64,000 bases of DNA, from contig NZ_BOMW01000027.1 of the NCBI RefSeq assembly GCF_016862395.1, positions 1-64,000 of the forward strand, given 5' to 3'. A program made the translations under genes and the position numbers. Numbering within the stretch: the first letter of the stretch is position 1; each line of letters starts with the position of its first letter. Shown in pieces: positions 32,426 through 40,092 of this stretch. The notes under the pieces were generated by a model, which saw nothing but the letters and a program-made list of their open reading frames with translations, had not been told where the DNA came from and did no database searches. The DNA comes from Actinoplanes siamensis. GTDB taxonomy: Bacteria; Actinomycetota; Actinomycetes; Mycobacteriales; Micromonosporaceae.

Positions 32426-34712
32426 CGCCGGCCTCGGCAGCCCGTACGAACACGCAGCGCAGTTCGGCGGTGTACCGGCGTCCCGGCGGATCGGCCAGCC
32501 AGAGCTGGTCCAGCGCCGGCAGCACCTCGGTGACCGTCGCGCCACCGGTGCGGCGCGCCGCGATCCGGGCCAGCGCACCGAGCAGGTACGGGGCGTCGAC
32601 GGCGGCGAACATCGGCTTGCGCTCGGCCGGCAGCTTGACGAACACCGCGGGAGGCAGCCCGTACTCGTACCAAAGCCGGCAGCCCCGCAGCAGTGTGCGG
32701 TCCGCTCCGCCGTCCGCGGTCAGACTCGCCAACGCCGACGCCGGCACCGTCCACATGCGGCGCTGGAGGACCGCGCGCCCGTACCGCAGTCGCGGGGTGT
32801 GCTCGCCGAGCCGGATCCGCGGCGCACCGAGCCGGACAGCCCCGAACGCGGTCTGTGTCAGCGTGTCCAGCTCGCCGTTGTACAGCTGGACCTCGCCGCC
32901 CAGCGAGCCACACACCAGCCGCGCCCGCTCGCCGTCGGACTCGACCACCAGGTCGTCGACATCGACGCGCCACGGGTTCGGCTGCCCGGGCAGACCGCCC
33001 AGCTCGGCGATCGGGGCCGGCGGCTCCAGCGGCGGGATGCCGGTGCGACGTCCGGCCAGCACGCAGACCACCGGCACGCCGTTCCAGGCCGCGGCGACGT
33101 GGGTGTACAGGTCGGCACGCACCCGTTCGCGGTCGTCGTGAAACTGCAGCGCCCAGTCGGTGAGCAGCGCGGTGTCGTGGACGTCGGCGAGGACCGGAAC
33201 GTAGTCACCGGCGCGCCACGCGTCGAGGCTGGCGGCGCAGATCATCACGTCGACCGAGCCGGCCACGCCGGTGGATCCGGCCACCGGCAGCAGGTCACGC
33301 AGCTCCACGGTGGACAAGTCCACCTCCCTGGCGGCCGGGTCGATCGCCGAGGCCAGTCGCCGGTCGAGTTCGGTGTCGGGCAACCGGGCCTCGCCCAGCG
33401 CGGCGGCCAGGCGCCACAGCGGCGTACGGCGCACGCCCAGCCGGCGCGCCAGCGCGGCCCGCGCCAGCGCCCGCCGCCGTATGCCCAGCCGTGCCAGGAA
33501 CTCCAGCGCCGGCGCGAGGTCGGCGAGCAGCCGCGCCGCCGCCGCGCCGCCGATCGCCAGGCGCAGCGCACCCGCGCACTCCTCGCGCAGCGCGAGGCGG
33601 TCCCCGTAGAACTGTGCGCGCGCCGCCGGCGTGTCCGGGGCCTCGCCGGTCAGGCGTGCGACAACCTCGGTCACGGCCCGCTGCCGGCTGGCCTTGCCGT
33701 CGGCATCCGCGGCGCTGAAACCGTCGCGCAGCCCACGGAGTTCACCGAGCGCCGCGATGAGCGCCCGCGTTCCGGGCGCCGGCGCGAACGCCAGCCGACC
33801 GACGACGAAGGCGAGCGGATCGAGCACGGTTCCCGGCGGCTGGAACTGGTGGGTCACCAGTCCTCGGCCGACCAGTTCCCGCGCGGCGGCCGCGACCTCG
33901 TCGAGGCCGGTGCGGAGCGCTGCCGCGTGCACCCGCAGGGCCGTACGCCCGTCGGCGCGGGCGAGCAGCCGGTACGCGAGCGTGTCCGGGTGCGCCGGGG
34001 ACGGCAGCCCCGAGCGGCGGCGCAGCACCAGCCAGGCCCGTACCGGCTCGCTGAACGCGGTCGCGCCGACCGTGGCGTCGACCACCGACGTGGACAGGTG
34101 TGCGCGGCGCGCACGCAGCGACGCCGGTCCCGGCCAGCACACCTCGATGCCGCACGGGCCGGTGCGGTTCGTGCCGGTGCGGTTCGTGCCGGTTTCCAGC
34201 TCGCCGTAGTTGATCGGACCGAAGAAGCTCGTGGTCTCGTTCTTCGCGCACAGCCGCTGCATGTACAAGGCGACTTGGTGGTGCAGGCGCGCACCTCGCA
34301 GCCCGCGGCGCAGGTCCCGCAGCAGACCGGGATTGGTCAGCGCGAACACTTCGCGGACGCGCGGGTCGGCCGCGAAGCCGGCGAGATGGTCCCGCGCGCG
34401 TGCCTGCGCCGCCTCGGCCACGGCGGCCAGCCGGGCCCGCGCCGAGCGGTACGCCTCGGCCAGTTCCAGCCCGGCGCGCTCGGTGTCGTCGCCGGCCCGG
34501 CCGCGCACCGGCAACCCGCGGTCCAGGCGTTCCCGCAGGCGGCCGATCCGCGCCGCGTCCCAGCCCCGCGTGGCCAGCACGTCGGTCAGCTCCCGCTCGG
34601 CGGACAGGACCCGCTCCGCAGCGGCGTGCGCTTCCGGGCAGCGCAGGTGGCACAGCTCCTCGACCGGGAACCCGGCGGTACGGACGATCACATGCGGTAC
34701 GACTGTCCACAT
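32418..34712 (-). CDS. LanB-like peptide aminoacyl-tRNA ligase candidate (PEARL 2 of 7)
   Basis: A 764-aa paralogue: VIVRTAGFPVEELCH (8-22), the canonical signature LCAKNETTSFFGPINYGELE (154-173), immediately followed by a TNRTG-TNRTG duplication from a 15-bp DNA repeat. Then QFYGDRLALREECAGALRLAIGG, VLADVHDTALLTDWAL (histidine kept), LPPAVFVKLPAERKPMFAAVDAP and RRYTAELRCVFV. It starts 3 bp after the previous stop, the only non-overlapping step among the ligases. No elimination domain. Confidence 0.78.
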   Translation of the reverse strand: MWTVVPHVIVRTAGFPVEELCHLRCPEAHAAAERVLSAERELTDVLATRGWDAARIGRLRERLDRGLPVRGRAGDDTERAGLELAEAYRSARARLAAVAEAAQARARDHLAGFAADPRVREVFALTNPGLLRDLRRGLRGARLHHQVALYMQRLCAKNETTSFFGPINYGELETGTNRTGTNRTGPCGIEVCWPGPASLRARRAHLSTSVVDATVGATAFSEPVRAWLVLRRRSGLPSPAHPDTLAYRLLARADGRTALRVHAAALRTGLDEVAAAARELVGRGLVTHQFQPPGTVLDPLAFVVGRLAFAPAPGTRALIAALGELRGLRDGFSAADADGKASRQRAVTEVVARLTGEAPDTPAARAQFYGDRLALREECAGALRLAIGGAAAARLLADLAPALEFLARLGIRRRALARAALARRLGVRRTPLWRLAAALGEARLPDTELDRRLASAIDPAAREVDLSTVELRDLLPVAGSTGVAGSVDVMICAASLDAWRAGDYVPVLADVHDTALLTDWALQFHDDRERVRADLYTHVAAAWNGVPVVCVLAGRRTGIPPLEPPAPIAELGGLPGQPNPWRVDVDDLVVESDGERARLVCGSLGGEVQLYNGELDTLTQTAFGAVRLGAPRIRLGEHTPRLRYGRAVLQRRMWTVPASALASLTADGGADRTLLRGCRLWYEYGLPPAVFVKLPAERKPMFAAVDAPYLLGALARIAARRTGGATVTEVLPALDQLWLADPPGRRYTAELRCVFVRAAEAGDD
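34161..34193. repeat. 15-bp tandem repeat in PEARL 2
   Basis: Two perfect copies of GGTGCGGTTCGTGCC (34161-34175 and 34176-34190) plus three extra bases encode the repeated TNRTG directly after the signature motif. The repeat is in frame, so the protein is not broken. Confidence 0.85.
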
Positions 34713-34715
34713 CGC

Positions 34716-37160
34716 TCAGCGCCCCCGTCGCACCATCGCCACGCGCAGCTCCGAGGTGTACCACCCGGGTCGGCCACCGTCGTCACGCCGCAGCCACAGC
34801 GCTTCCGGCGCCGGGCACATCTCCTCGACGAGCAGCTCCGCGGCGTCCGGCGCGCGACACACCGGCGCGGCGAGCCCGGCGAGCACGTCCACCGCGACCG
34901 ATCCGTCGAGGTCGACGCAGACCGGCTTGGGCTCGCCGGGCGCCTTCACGAACACCCATCGGGGCAGCCCGGTCCGGGCCCGCAGCAGCGCCGCGGCGAC
35001 GGTGCGCGCACCCGCGGACCGGGCGTCGACCAGCTCCCGCAGGGCTGCGGCGCCGAGCCACCAGCGGGCGCGCTGCACCACCACGTCACCGACCAGCACG
35101 CGTGGCGCGGCCGTCCCGCCGCGGTAGCGCGGAGCGACGACCGGCACCGCCGAGAACGCCTGCAGATGCGGGTGGTCGTCTTCGCTGACGTACAGGGTGA
35201 GGGGCCGTACCGGATCGAACAGGGACGGGCCGTCGGACTGCAGACGAACCTCCAGGTCGGCCGCGGCGACGCAGCGTGCCCGATCGCGGGTCGCGACGCC
35301 GGTCACCTCGACGAACCGGCCGGGGAACGCGTCGCTGACGATCCCCTTGTGCTGCCGCCGCCGGATCACCGTGGCGATCCGACGCGGACCGTCCCACGGG
35401 CCGAGGTCGGCGGCGAACTCCCGGTACATCCCGTCCGGCTCCGGCGCGAACAGCGCCTGCGAACCCCAGGCGTACGCGTACGGGTGCAGCTCGCCGACGA
35501 CCGCGAACTCACCATCGGCGCGCATGCCGAGCAACAGGTCCGGCGAGACGAACCGGGCGCCCCGAGCGCTCCCGGCGAGCGTCGCCACGGCGTGCGGGTC
35601 CAGCCGCGCCATGCCGTCGCGGGTCGCCTCGGTGACCAGCCGCTGCCAGTCCGCCTCGAATCCGGCGACCGGCGCCCGGTGCGCCGCGAGCCCGCCCGCG
35701 CCGGCCGCCTCGGCGAGCCGGTCGGCGAACACCAGGAACGGCAGCCGGCCCGACGCGTCGGCGAGCACCCGCGCGGCCAGGTCGCGCACCGCGTTCCGGC
35801 GGCGGCGCCCGTACTCGGCACACGCGTCCAGATACGGCGCGAGCTGCCGGCACCACCGCTCGGCCACGTCGGCGGCGACGGTGAGCGCGCCGTCGCCCCG
35901 GCACTCCTCGTAGACGACCATCCGGTCGGCGTACATGCGGCCGGCGCCGCGCCGGGCCGGTGCCCCGGTCAGCGCGGTGAACCGCCGTTCCAGCGTGTCC
36001 AGCGCGGCCGTCTTGGCCGGCTCGTCGCCGGCTCGGGCGTACCCGGACACGTCCTCCGCCAGCTCGTCCAGCGCGGCGGGCCACGGCGACTCCGGCGCCG
36101 AGCGCCGCAGCCAGTCGCGCAACTCGTCGAGCGGCTGGAGCCGGGTCGACGCGGGTTCGACGTCGGCGAGAAGCACGCCGGCCGTGCGGAGCCGGTGCAG
36201 CCGCCCGCGCAGCACGTCGGGGTCCGCCGCGGCGGCACCGGTCGCCACGTGGGCCACCAGCGCGTCGGCGCCCCGGATGCCGTCGGCCGCCTCGATCAGC
36301 GAACGGTCCGCCGCGGGCAGCCGGACGGCACGCCCGCCGGGTAGCACGACGCCGCTGCCGGTCAGCCGTACCACCGGGTTGCGCCGCACCGGCACCAGCG
36401 GCGCGAGCGCGGCGTCCCGGGACACCGCGCGGGCCAGCTCGGCGGTCGCCCAGAAGGCCAGGAACCCGGTCCGTTCCAGCGCTTCCGGCGTCCGGCAGCA
36501 ACCCAGGCTCAGCCCGCTCGCGCCGGCCAGCACCCGCCCGTGGGTCAGCGGGCCGAAGAAGCTCGTCGTCTCGTTCTTCGCCGCCAGCCGTTGGACGAAC
36601 AGGTACGCCCGCCGCGCCAGCGCCGCGTCCAGCGCGCCGTCGCCCGACCGCGCCGCCCGATCGGTGCGTTCGGCGAACGACGGTGACAGTTGGACCAGCG
36701 CGAGCCGCACCAGGGGGTCGTCCAGCAGGCGCCGCAGTCGGCGTGCCTCGTCGGCGCGGTCGTCGGGCCGCCGCTCGGCGAGGCGTGCGGCCAGGGCCGT
36801 GACCCGCCTGTCGGCACGTGCGAGCCGGTCGGCCAGCTCTCGCAGGCGGGCCGACGAGCCTGTTGGCGCTGGCTGGATGCGGCGGCGGCCGAGCGCGCTA
36901 CGCCAGCGCGACAGCTCCCTCAGCCGGTGCCGCGGGGCGTCGCCGGTACGCGCGGCGGCCACCTCCGCGGGCAGCGCGCGGGCCAACGCCTCGGCGCGCG
37001 CGGCCTCCAGCTCGCCGGCTGCGACGACCAGCTCCCGCACCGCGGCCGCCGGCTCGTCCCCGGCCAACGACGTCAGCAGGTCGATCGGGAAGCCCGCGCG
37101 GCGCAGCAGCAGGTGACGCAGCATCGTCCACCCCCCGCCCTGGGTCTGCGGCGCGGTCAT
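34716..37160 (-). CDS. LanB-like peptide aminoacyl-tRNA ligase candidate (PEARL 1 of 7)
   Basis: The largest paralogue, 814 aa, and the first ligase after the TPR gene. LLLRRAGFPIDLLTSL (17-32), an Arg-rich helical insert (about 70-150), the canonical signature LAAKNETTSFFGPLTHGRVL (192-211), MYADRMVVYEECRGDG, FVSPDLLLGMRADGEFAVVGELHPYAYAWG, LPRWVFVKAPGEPKPVCVDLDGSVAVDVL and the C-terminal GWYTSELRVAMVRRG. ATG overlaps the TPR stop (ATGA); a start 12 codons later (MLRHLLLRRAGF) would resemble the paralogues equally well. Being first, it is a reasonable candidate for the initial amino acid addition (inference). Confidence 0.8.
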   Translation of the reverse strand: MTAPQTQGGGWTMLRHLLLRRAGFPIDLLTSLAGDEPAAAVRELVVAAGELEAARAEALARALPAEVAAARTGDAPRHRLRELSRWRSALGRRRIQPAPTGSSARLRELADRLARADRRVTALAARLAERRPDDRADEARRLRRLLDDPLVRLALVQLSPSFAERTDRAARSGDGALDAALARRAYLFVQRLAAKNETTSFFGPLTHGRVLAGASGLSLGCCRTPEALERTGFLAFWATAELARAVSRDAALAPLVPVRRNPVVRLTGSGVVLPGGRAVRLPAADRSLIEAADGIRGADALVAHVATGAAAADPDVLRGRLHRLRTAGVLLADVEPASTRLQPLDELRDWLRRSAPESPWPAALDELAEDVSGYARAGDEPAKTAALDTLERRFTALTGAPARRGAGRMYADRMVVYEECRGDGALTVAADVAERWCRQLAPYLDACAEYGRRRRNAVRDLAARVLADASGRLPFLVFADRLAEAAGAGGLAAHRAPVAGFEADWQRLVTEATRDGMARLDPHAVATLAGSARGARFVSPDLLLGMRADGEFAVVGELHPYAYAWGSQALFAPEPDGMYREFAADLGPWDGPRRIATVIRRRQHKGIVSDAFPGRFVEVTGVATRDRARCVAAADLEVRLQSDGPSLFDPVRPLTLYVSEDDHPHLQAFSAVPVVAPRYRGGTAAPRVLVGDVVVQRARWWLGAAALRELVDARSAGARTVAAALLRARTGLPRWVFVKAPGEPKPVCVDLDGSVAVDVLAGLAAPVCRAPDAAELLVEEMCPAPEALWLRRDDGGRPGWYTSELRVAMVRRGR

Positions 37161-38965
37161 AAGTGCAGGTTGATGTGGTCGAACGGACGGTTGAGCTTGG
37201 TACGCGGGCGCGGGATGAGCGCCGACAGCGCGGACCGGTCCCCCGCTTCGACCGCGTCGCGCAGCCGCGCCGCCTGGCGCGGATAGGTCAGCGCGTCGCA
37301 CAGGCCGGTCAGCGCCTCGCGGCCCGGCGTGCGGTCTGCGGCCAGCGCCAACCCTACCTGGGCGAGCGCGTACTGGTACGGGTCACCGAGACGCTGGGCC
37401 GCCTCGGCGGCGCCCGCGAAGTGCTCGACCGCGACGGCGTCGACCGGTCCCCCGACCGGCCGATCCAGCGCGAGCCCACCGAGCTCCATGCCGATCGCCG
37501 CGCGGTGGAACACGTCGTCCAGCTCCTGGCAGGCCGACAGCGAATCGGCGAACCGGTCCGCTGCCCGGTCCCGGTCGCCGGTGGCCAGGGCCAGACCGGC
37601 CAGCCGGTACGAGTGGTGCTTGCGGAAGATGGTGTCCCACGCGTTACCGACGTTGGCGAAGCGCTCCCACGTGCGCAGCGCCGCCTCCGGCCGCCCGGCT
37701 CGCTCCTGCAGCACGCTGATGTTCGACACCAGGTTGATCTTCAAGTGCAGCGAGCTGGCGTCGCTCCTCCCGGCCACACGGTTCAGCGCGGCCTTCTCGT
37801 CGCGGGTCGCGCCGCCGTACCGGCCCTCGGAGAACGCGCACAGCGCGCGGACGTTGTGCAGCCAGCCGCGCTCGCGCTCGACCGTGTCGCCGTCGCCGGC
37901 GCCGTCCAGCAGGGCGAGCCCGCGCTCGGCCTCGTCACGCCCGGCCACCGGGTTGCGCATCATCTTCACCGTGGTGAGCGCGCGGTAAAGCATGGCCTGT
38001 GCGCGCAGCTCGGGGGAGACCGCCTCGTCGTCGGCGACCGCCGCGAACGCGTCCAGCGCCTGCTCGTTCTGGCGGCGGAAGCTGCGCACGATGCCGAGAA
38101 CCTTGTGGAAGAACGCCCGCACGTCGACCGCCGTACGGAGCACCCCGACCTCGAACTCCACCGCGTCGAGCCAGGACGACGCGATGCCCAGGCCGCGCAG
38201 CGCGCCGGTGATCGCCGCCCCGTCCACCGCCTGCCCCGGCCGGCACAGCCGCAACCCGGTCAGCGCCGCGTAGGCCATCACCTCCAGGTCGGACTGGAAG
38301 AACCCGTGCCGGGCGACCTCGACGGCGAGCGCGACGCGGTCGAGACTCGCCGTCTGCTCGTCGGTCATCATCGCGAAATGCCGCTGCTCTACGGTGTCGA
38401 CCGGTGACCCGGCCGCGTCGGGCGCCGCCGCGCGCGGCTCGTCGCGCGCCCCGCCGAGGCGGGCGAGCAGTTGATCCGGCTCGGGCGAGGGGTACCCGCG
38501 CTCGGCGAGGTACGCCGACAGCGCGCTGCGCCGGGCGAAGCCGGTCAGCTGCACCCGGTCGCCGAGACCGCGCCAGCGCACCAACTCCACCAGCCGCAGC
38601 AGCCCGCGCACCGACGGCACGTCCAGCGCGCCGGCGCCGACCAGGCGCAGGCCCACGCCGCCGTCGGCGAGCGCGCCGGCCACGCAGTCGGCCGCGGCGT
38701 GCAACGTCCGGAACGTCTGCTCGGACTCCGGATGCAGTCGCCGCTCCGACGGGGTCAACGCGAGCGCGGTGATCGTCGCGGCATGATCCGGCCCGCACCA
38801 CGCCGGCATGAGCACGGCGGCCTCGGCCGGGTACTCGCCGAGGAGGCTTTTGAGGAGGCTTTTCCGGACCGGGAATCCGTACTCGTCAAGCGCTGCCAGC
38901 GCGGTGCGAAAACCGGCGAACGCGGTAGGAAAAGGCTGGCCGACTGGGACGTCGAAAATCCGCAC
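37157..38965 (-). CDS. TPR-like helical repeat protein
   Basis: A 602-aa soluble protein with no signal peptide. The N-terminal third (MRIFDVPVGQPFPTAFAGFRTALAALDEYGFPV) is unassigned. From about residue 270 to 560 it is a series of paired helices typical of TPR folds: AQAMLYRALTTVKMMRNPVAGRDEAERGLALLDG, GWLHNVRALCAFSEGRYGGATRDEKAALNR, LVSNISVLQERAGRPEAALRTWERF, SYRLAGLALATGDRDRAADRFADSL. It could recruit the peptide, the ligases or tRNA synthetases (inference). GTG is preceded by GGGGAGGAA; it lies 71 bp after the peptide gene and overlaps PEARL 1 by 4 bp. Confidence 0.75.
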   Translation of the reverse strand: MRIFDVPVGQPFPTAFAGFRTALAALDEYGFPVRKSLLKSLLGEYPAEAAVLMPAWCGPDHAATITALALTPSERRLHPESEQTFRTLHAAADCVAGALADGGVGLRLVGAGALDVPSVRGLLRLVELVRWRGLGDRVQLTGFARRSALSAYLAERGYPSPEPDQLLARLGGARDEPRAAAPDAAGSPVDTVEQRHFAMMTDEQTASLDRVALAVEVARHGFFQSDLEVMAYAALTGLRLCRPGQAVDGAAITGALRGLGIASSWLDAVEFEVGVLRTAVDVRAFFHKVLGIVRSFRRQNEQALDAFAAVADDEAVSPELRAQAMLYRALTTVKMMRNPVAGRDEAERGLALLDGAGDGDTVERERGWLHNVRALCAFSEGRYGGATRDEKAALNRVAGRSDASSLHLKINLVSNISVLQERAGRPEAALRTWERFANVGNAWDTIFRKHHSYRLAGLALATGDRDRAADRFADSLSACQELDDVFHRAAIGMELGGLALDRPVGGPVDAVAVEHFAGAAEAAQRLGDPYQYALAQVGLALAADRTPGREALTGLCDALTYPRQAARLRDAVEAGDRSALSALIPRPRTKLNRPFDHINLHL

Positions 38966-39036
38966 AGCGTTCCTCCCCGTGGCGCGGCCGACGGGCGCGG
39001 GACACCAGTCAACCGCACATCTGAACGCAAGAGCCT

Positions 39037-39192
39037 TTACGCAAGGGCAAGCGGCGCGATCTTGTTTTCGATCTCTTCGAGTGCGAACTCGATGCCGTCC
39101 AGATCATCCAGCTCATCCAGCTCGTCCAGGTCTTCCAGCTCTTCCCCCGGCTGGGGCTGGATGAGCTCGGCCTGCTCCACCTGCTGTGTCAT
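39037..39192 (-). CDS. 51-aa acidic scaffold/precursor peptide of the cluster
   Basis: The peptide starts MTQQVEQAELIQPQPG, then a run of acidic Leu repeats EELEDLDELDELDDLDG, then IEFALEEIENKIAPLALA and a TAA stop. It has no Cys or Ser and a single Thr at position 2, so there is nothing for a dehydratase/cyclase to act on near the C terminus; that fits a scaffold whose C-terminal Ala is extended by PEARLs. The ATG is chosen because a textbook GGGGAGG lies 6-7 bases upstream and because the longer upstream frame is basic and unlike a leader. It is the first gene after the promoter. The acidic repeats could be the docking element for the ligases or the TPR protein. Confidence 0.85.
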   Translation of the reverse strand: MTQQVEQAELIQPQPGEELEDLDELDELDDLDGIEFALEEIENKIAPLALA

Positions 39193-39305
39193 GAAATGCC
39201 TCCCCGTCGCGCAGTCGAACAGCCGATTCGGTGCAATCTTCATTTCCTGATCGATTCGGTGATAAATCACGCGAAGACCATCGCGCAAACGGTCACCCTT
39301 TCGCC

Positions 39306-39334
39306 ATCCTTCCAGCACGTCAACACATTGTCAA
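39306..39334 (-). promoter_or_regulatory. candidate promoter of the PEARL operon
   Basis: On the minus strand, TTGACA (39329-39334) is followed 17 bp later by AAGGAT (39306-39311). It is placed 114 bp before the precursor ATG in an unusually A/T-rich stretch. A second TTGACG lies inside the spacer. Transcripts from here would read the peptide and all downstream genes. Predicted by eye only. Confidence 0.5.
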
Positions 39335-39601
39335 CCTGAATATAGAATTGACGTCTACTAATTTATGTCGAGTATTTTCAGATCATTTCCCGCGCTGTCG
39401 CCCTCGACGGTCTCACGGGTGGCGCCGCCGCAGAGCCAGCGCGCCGAGCCCGGCCTGGCGCACGACCAGGCCCACGGCGGTCCGGTATAGATCATCACTC
39501 GCCGGCGTGGCGACTACCGCCGCCGGGACGCTCGACCCGGCGTCCCGCTGATCCCGATCGGCACCGGGATCGAGGTCCGGAGAGCCGCGCCGACCGCCGG
39601 C
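39335..39601. other. A/T-rich and gene-free stretch upstream of the cluster
   Basis: The part nearest the promoter (about 39335-39390) is markedly A/T-rich for this genome. The remainder can be read on the minus strand as an open tail continuing from the methyltransferase fragment (ending SDDLYRTAVGLVVRQAGLGALALRRRHP), but I recognise no family in it. It may be upstream regulatory DNA plus junction debris. Confidence 0.35.
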
Positions 39602-39719
39602 GATCCAGGCCGCCGGGCCGCGATCGGCCCGGCGCAGGAGCCGGTTGACGGTCACCCGGAGACGGGCGCCGCGATCGGGTGGTGCGTGTGCGCGATGCTG
39701 CTCAGCCGTTGACGATCCA
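39602..39719 (-). pseudogene. methyltransferase 5' fragment; right copy of the direct repeat
   Basis: This is a copy of the first 40 codons of the methyltransferase gene at 12 kb. It reads DRQRLSSIAHTHHPIAAPVS and then, after a one-base deletion (CACCCGG for CACCCCGG), continues in another frame as VNRLLRRADRGPAA. The start codon position carries TTG. Homology ends where the parent would enter the SAM motif I (LDLGCG). It is a dead fragment, in direct orientation to the parent. Confidence 0.9.
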
Positions 39720-39959
39720 AGCCACCCAGTCGGTCACCAGCAGCCGGCCCGGCAGCACCGGCAGGCCCAACTCCTCCTGCACCTCGCGCACCACCGCCGC
39801 GCACGGCGACTCGTCCGCCTCGACCGCACCGCCCGGGATCTCCCAGTCGTCCTTGTAGGCCGGCTCGACCAGCAGCACCCGGCCACCATCGTCGGACAGC
39901 AGCACCCCGGCACCTACCCGCTTGCGCGGCAACGTGGCAGTGAAGTCGTCGTTGGTCAC
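39702..39959 (-). pseudogene. Nudix hydrolase truncated at its 3' end
   Basis: An 85-aa frame begins MTNDDFTATLPRKRVGAGVLLSDDGGRVLLVEPAYKDDWEIPGG and contains a complete Nudix box (GAVEADESPCAAVVREVQEELGL, Gx5Ex7REUxEExGU). Normal members are about 140-160 aa with more strands after the box; here the frame stops after TDWVAWIVNG, and its last 18 bp are the methyltransferase repeat. The Nudix gene therefore lost its 3' half at the junction. It may be inactive or a minimal domain. Confidence 0.8.
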
Positions 39960-40010
39960 CGCGTCAGGCTATCCACCGGCCACATCGCCACGGCCCGGTG
40001 AAACCGTCTC

Positions 40011-40057
40011 TCCGGGGTGACGTGGCGGCGCCCGGGTCCACCCGCGGTGACCCCGGA
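40011..40057. terminator. possible stem-loop downstream of the GH18 gene
   Basis: TCCGGGGT (40011-40018) pairs with ACCCCGGA (40050-40057), giving an 8-bp perfect stem with a 31-base GC-rich loop that could pair internally. There is no U tract, as is common in actinobacteria. It sits 36-80 bp past the GH18 stop on the minus strand. Confidence 0.4.
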
Positions 40058-40092
40058 CGCCGACGTGATGGGCCGGGACCGGCCACCGCGGA

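Noticed and set aside
32058..36344. Very long plus-strand open frame antisense to the ligase genes
   Set aside because: Composition is Arg/Gly/His-rich with no domain; it mirrors codon bias of the real minus-strand genes, which have clear motifs and overlapping starts.
19786..37160. Class I lanthipeptide or thiopeptide cluster
   Set aside because: All seven LanB-like proteins lack an elimination domain, no LanC, YcaO or SpaB_C gene is present, and the peptide has no Cys or Ser and only one N-terminal Thr.
39231..39551. Plus-strand small gene upstream of the cluster
   Set aside because: It runs through the promoter and junction region, has no Shine-Dalgarno and no recognisable sequence.
12590..39601. 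Integrative element with its own integrase
   Set aside because: No tyrosine or serine recombinase, excisionase, relaxase or transposase was found between the direct repeats, and no tRNA borders them; the mechanism stays open.
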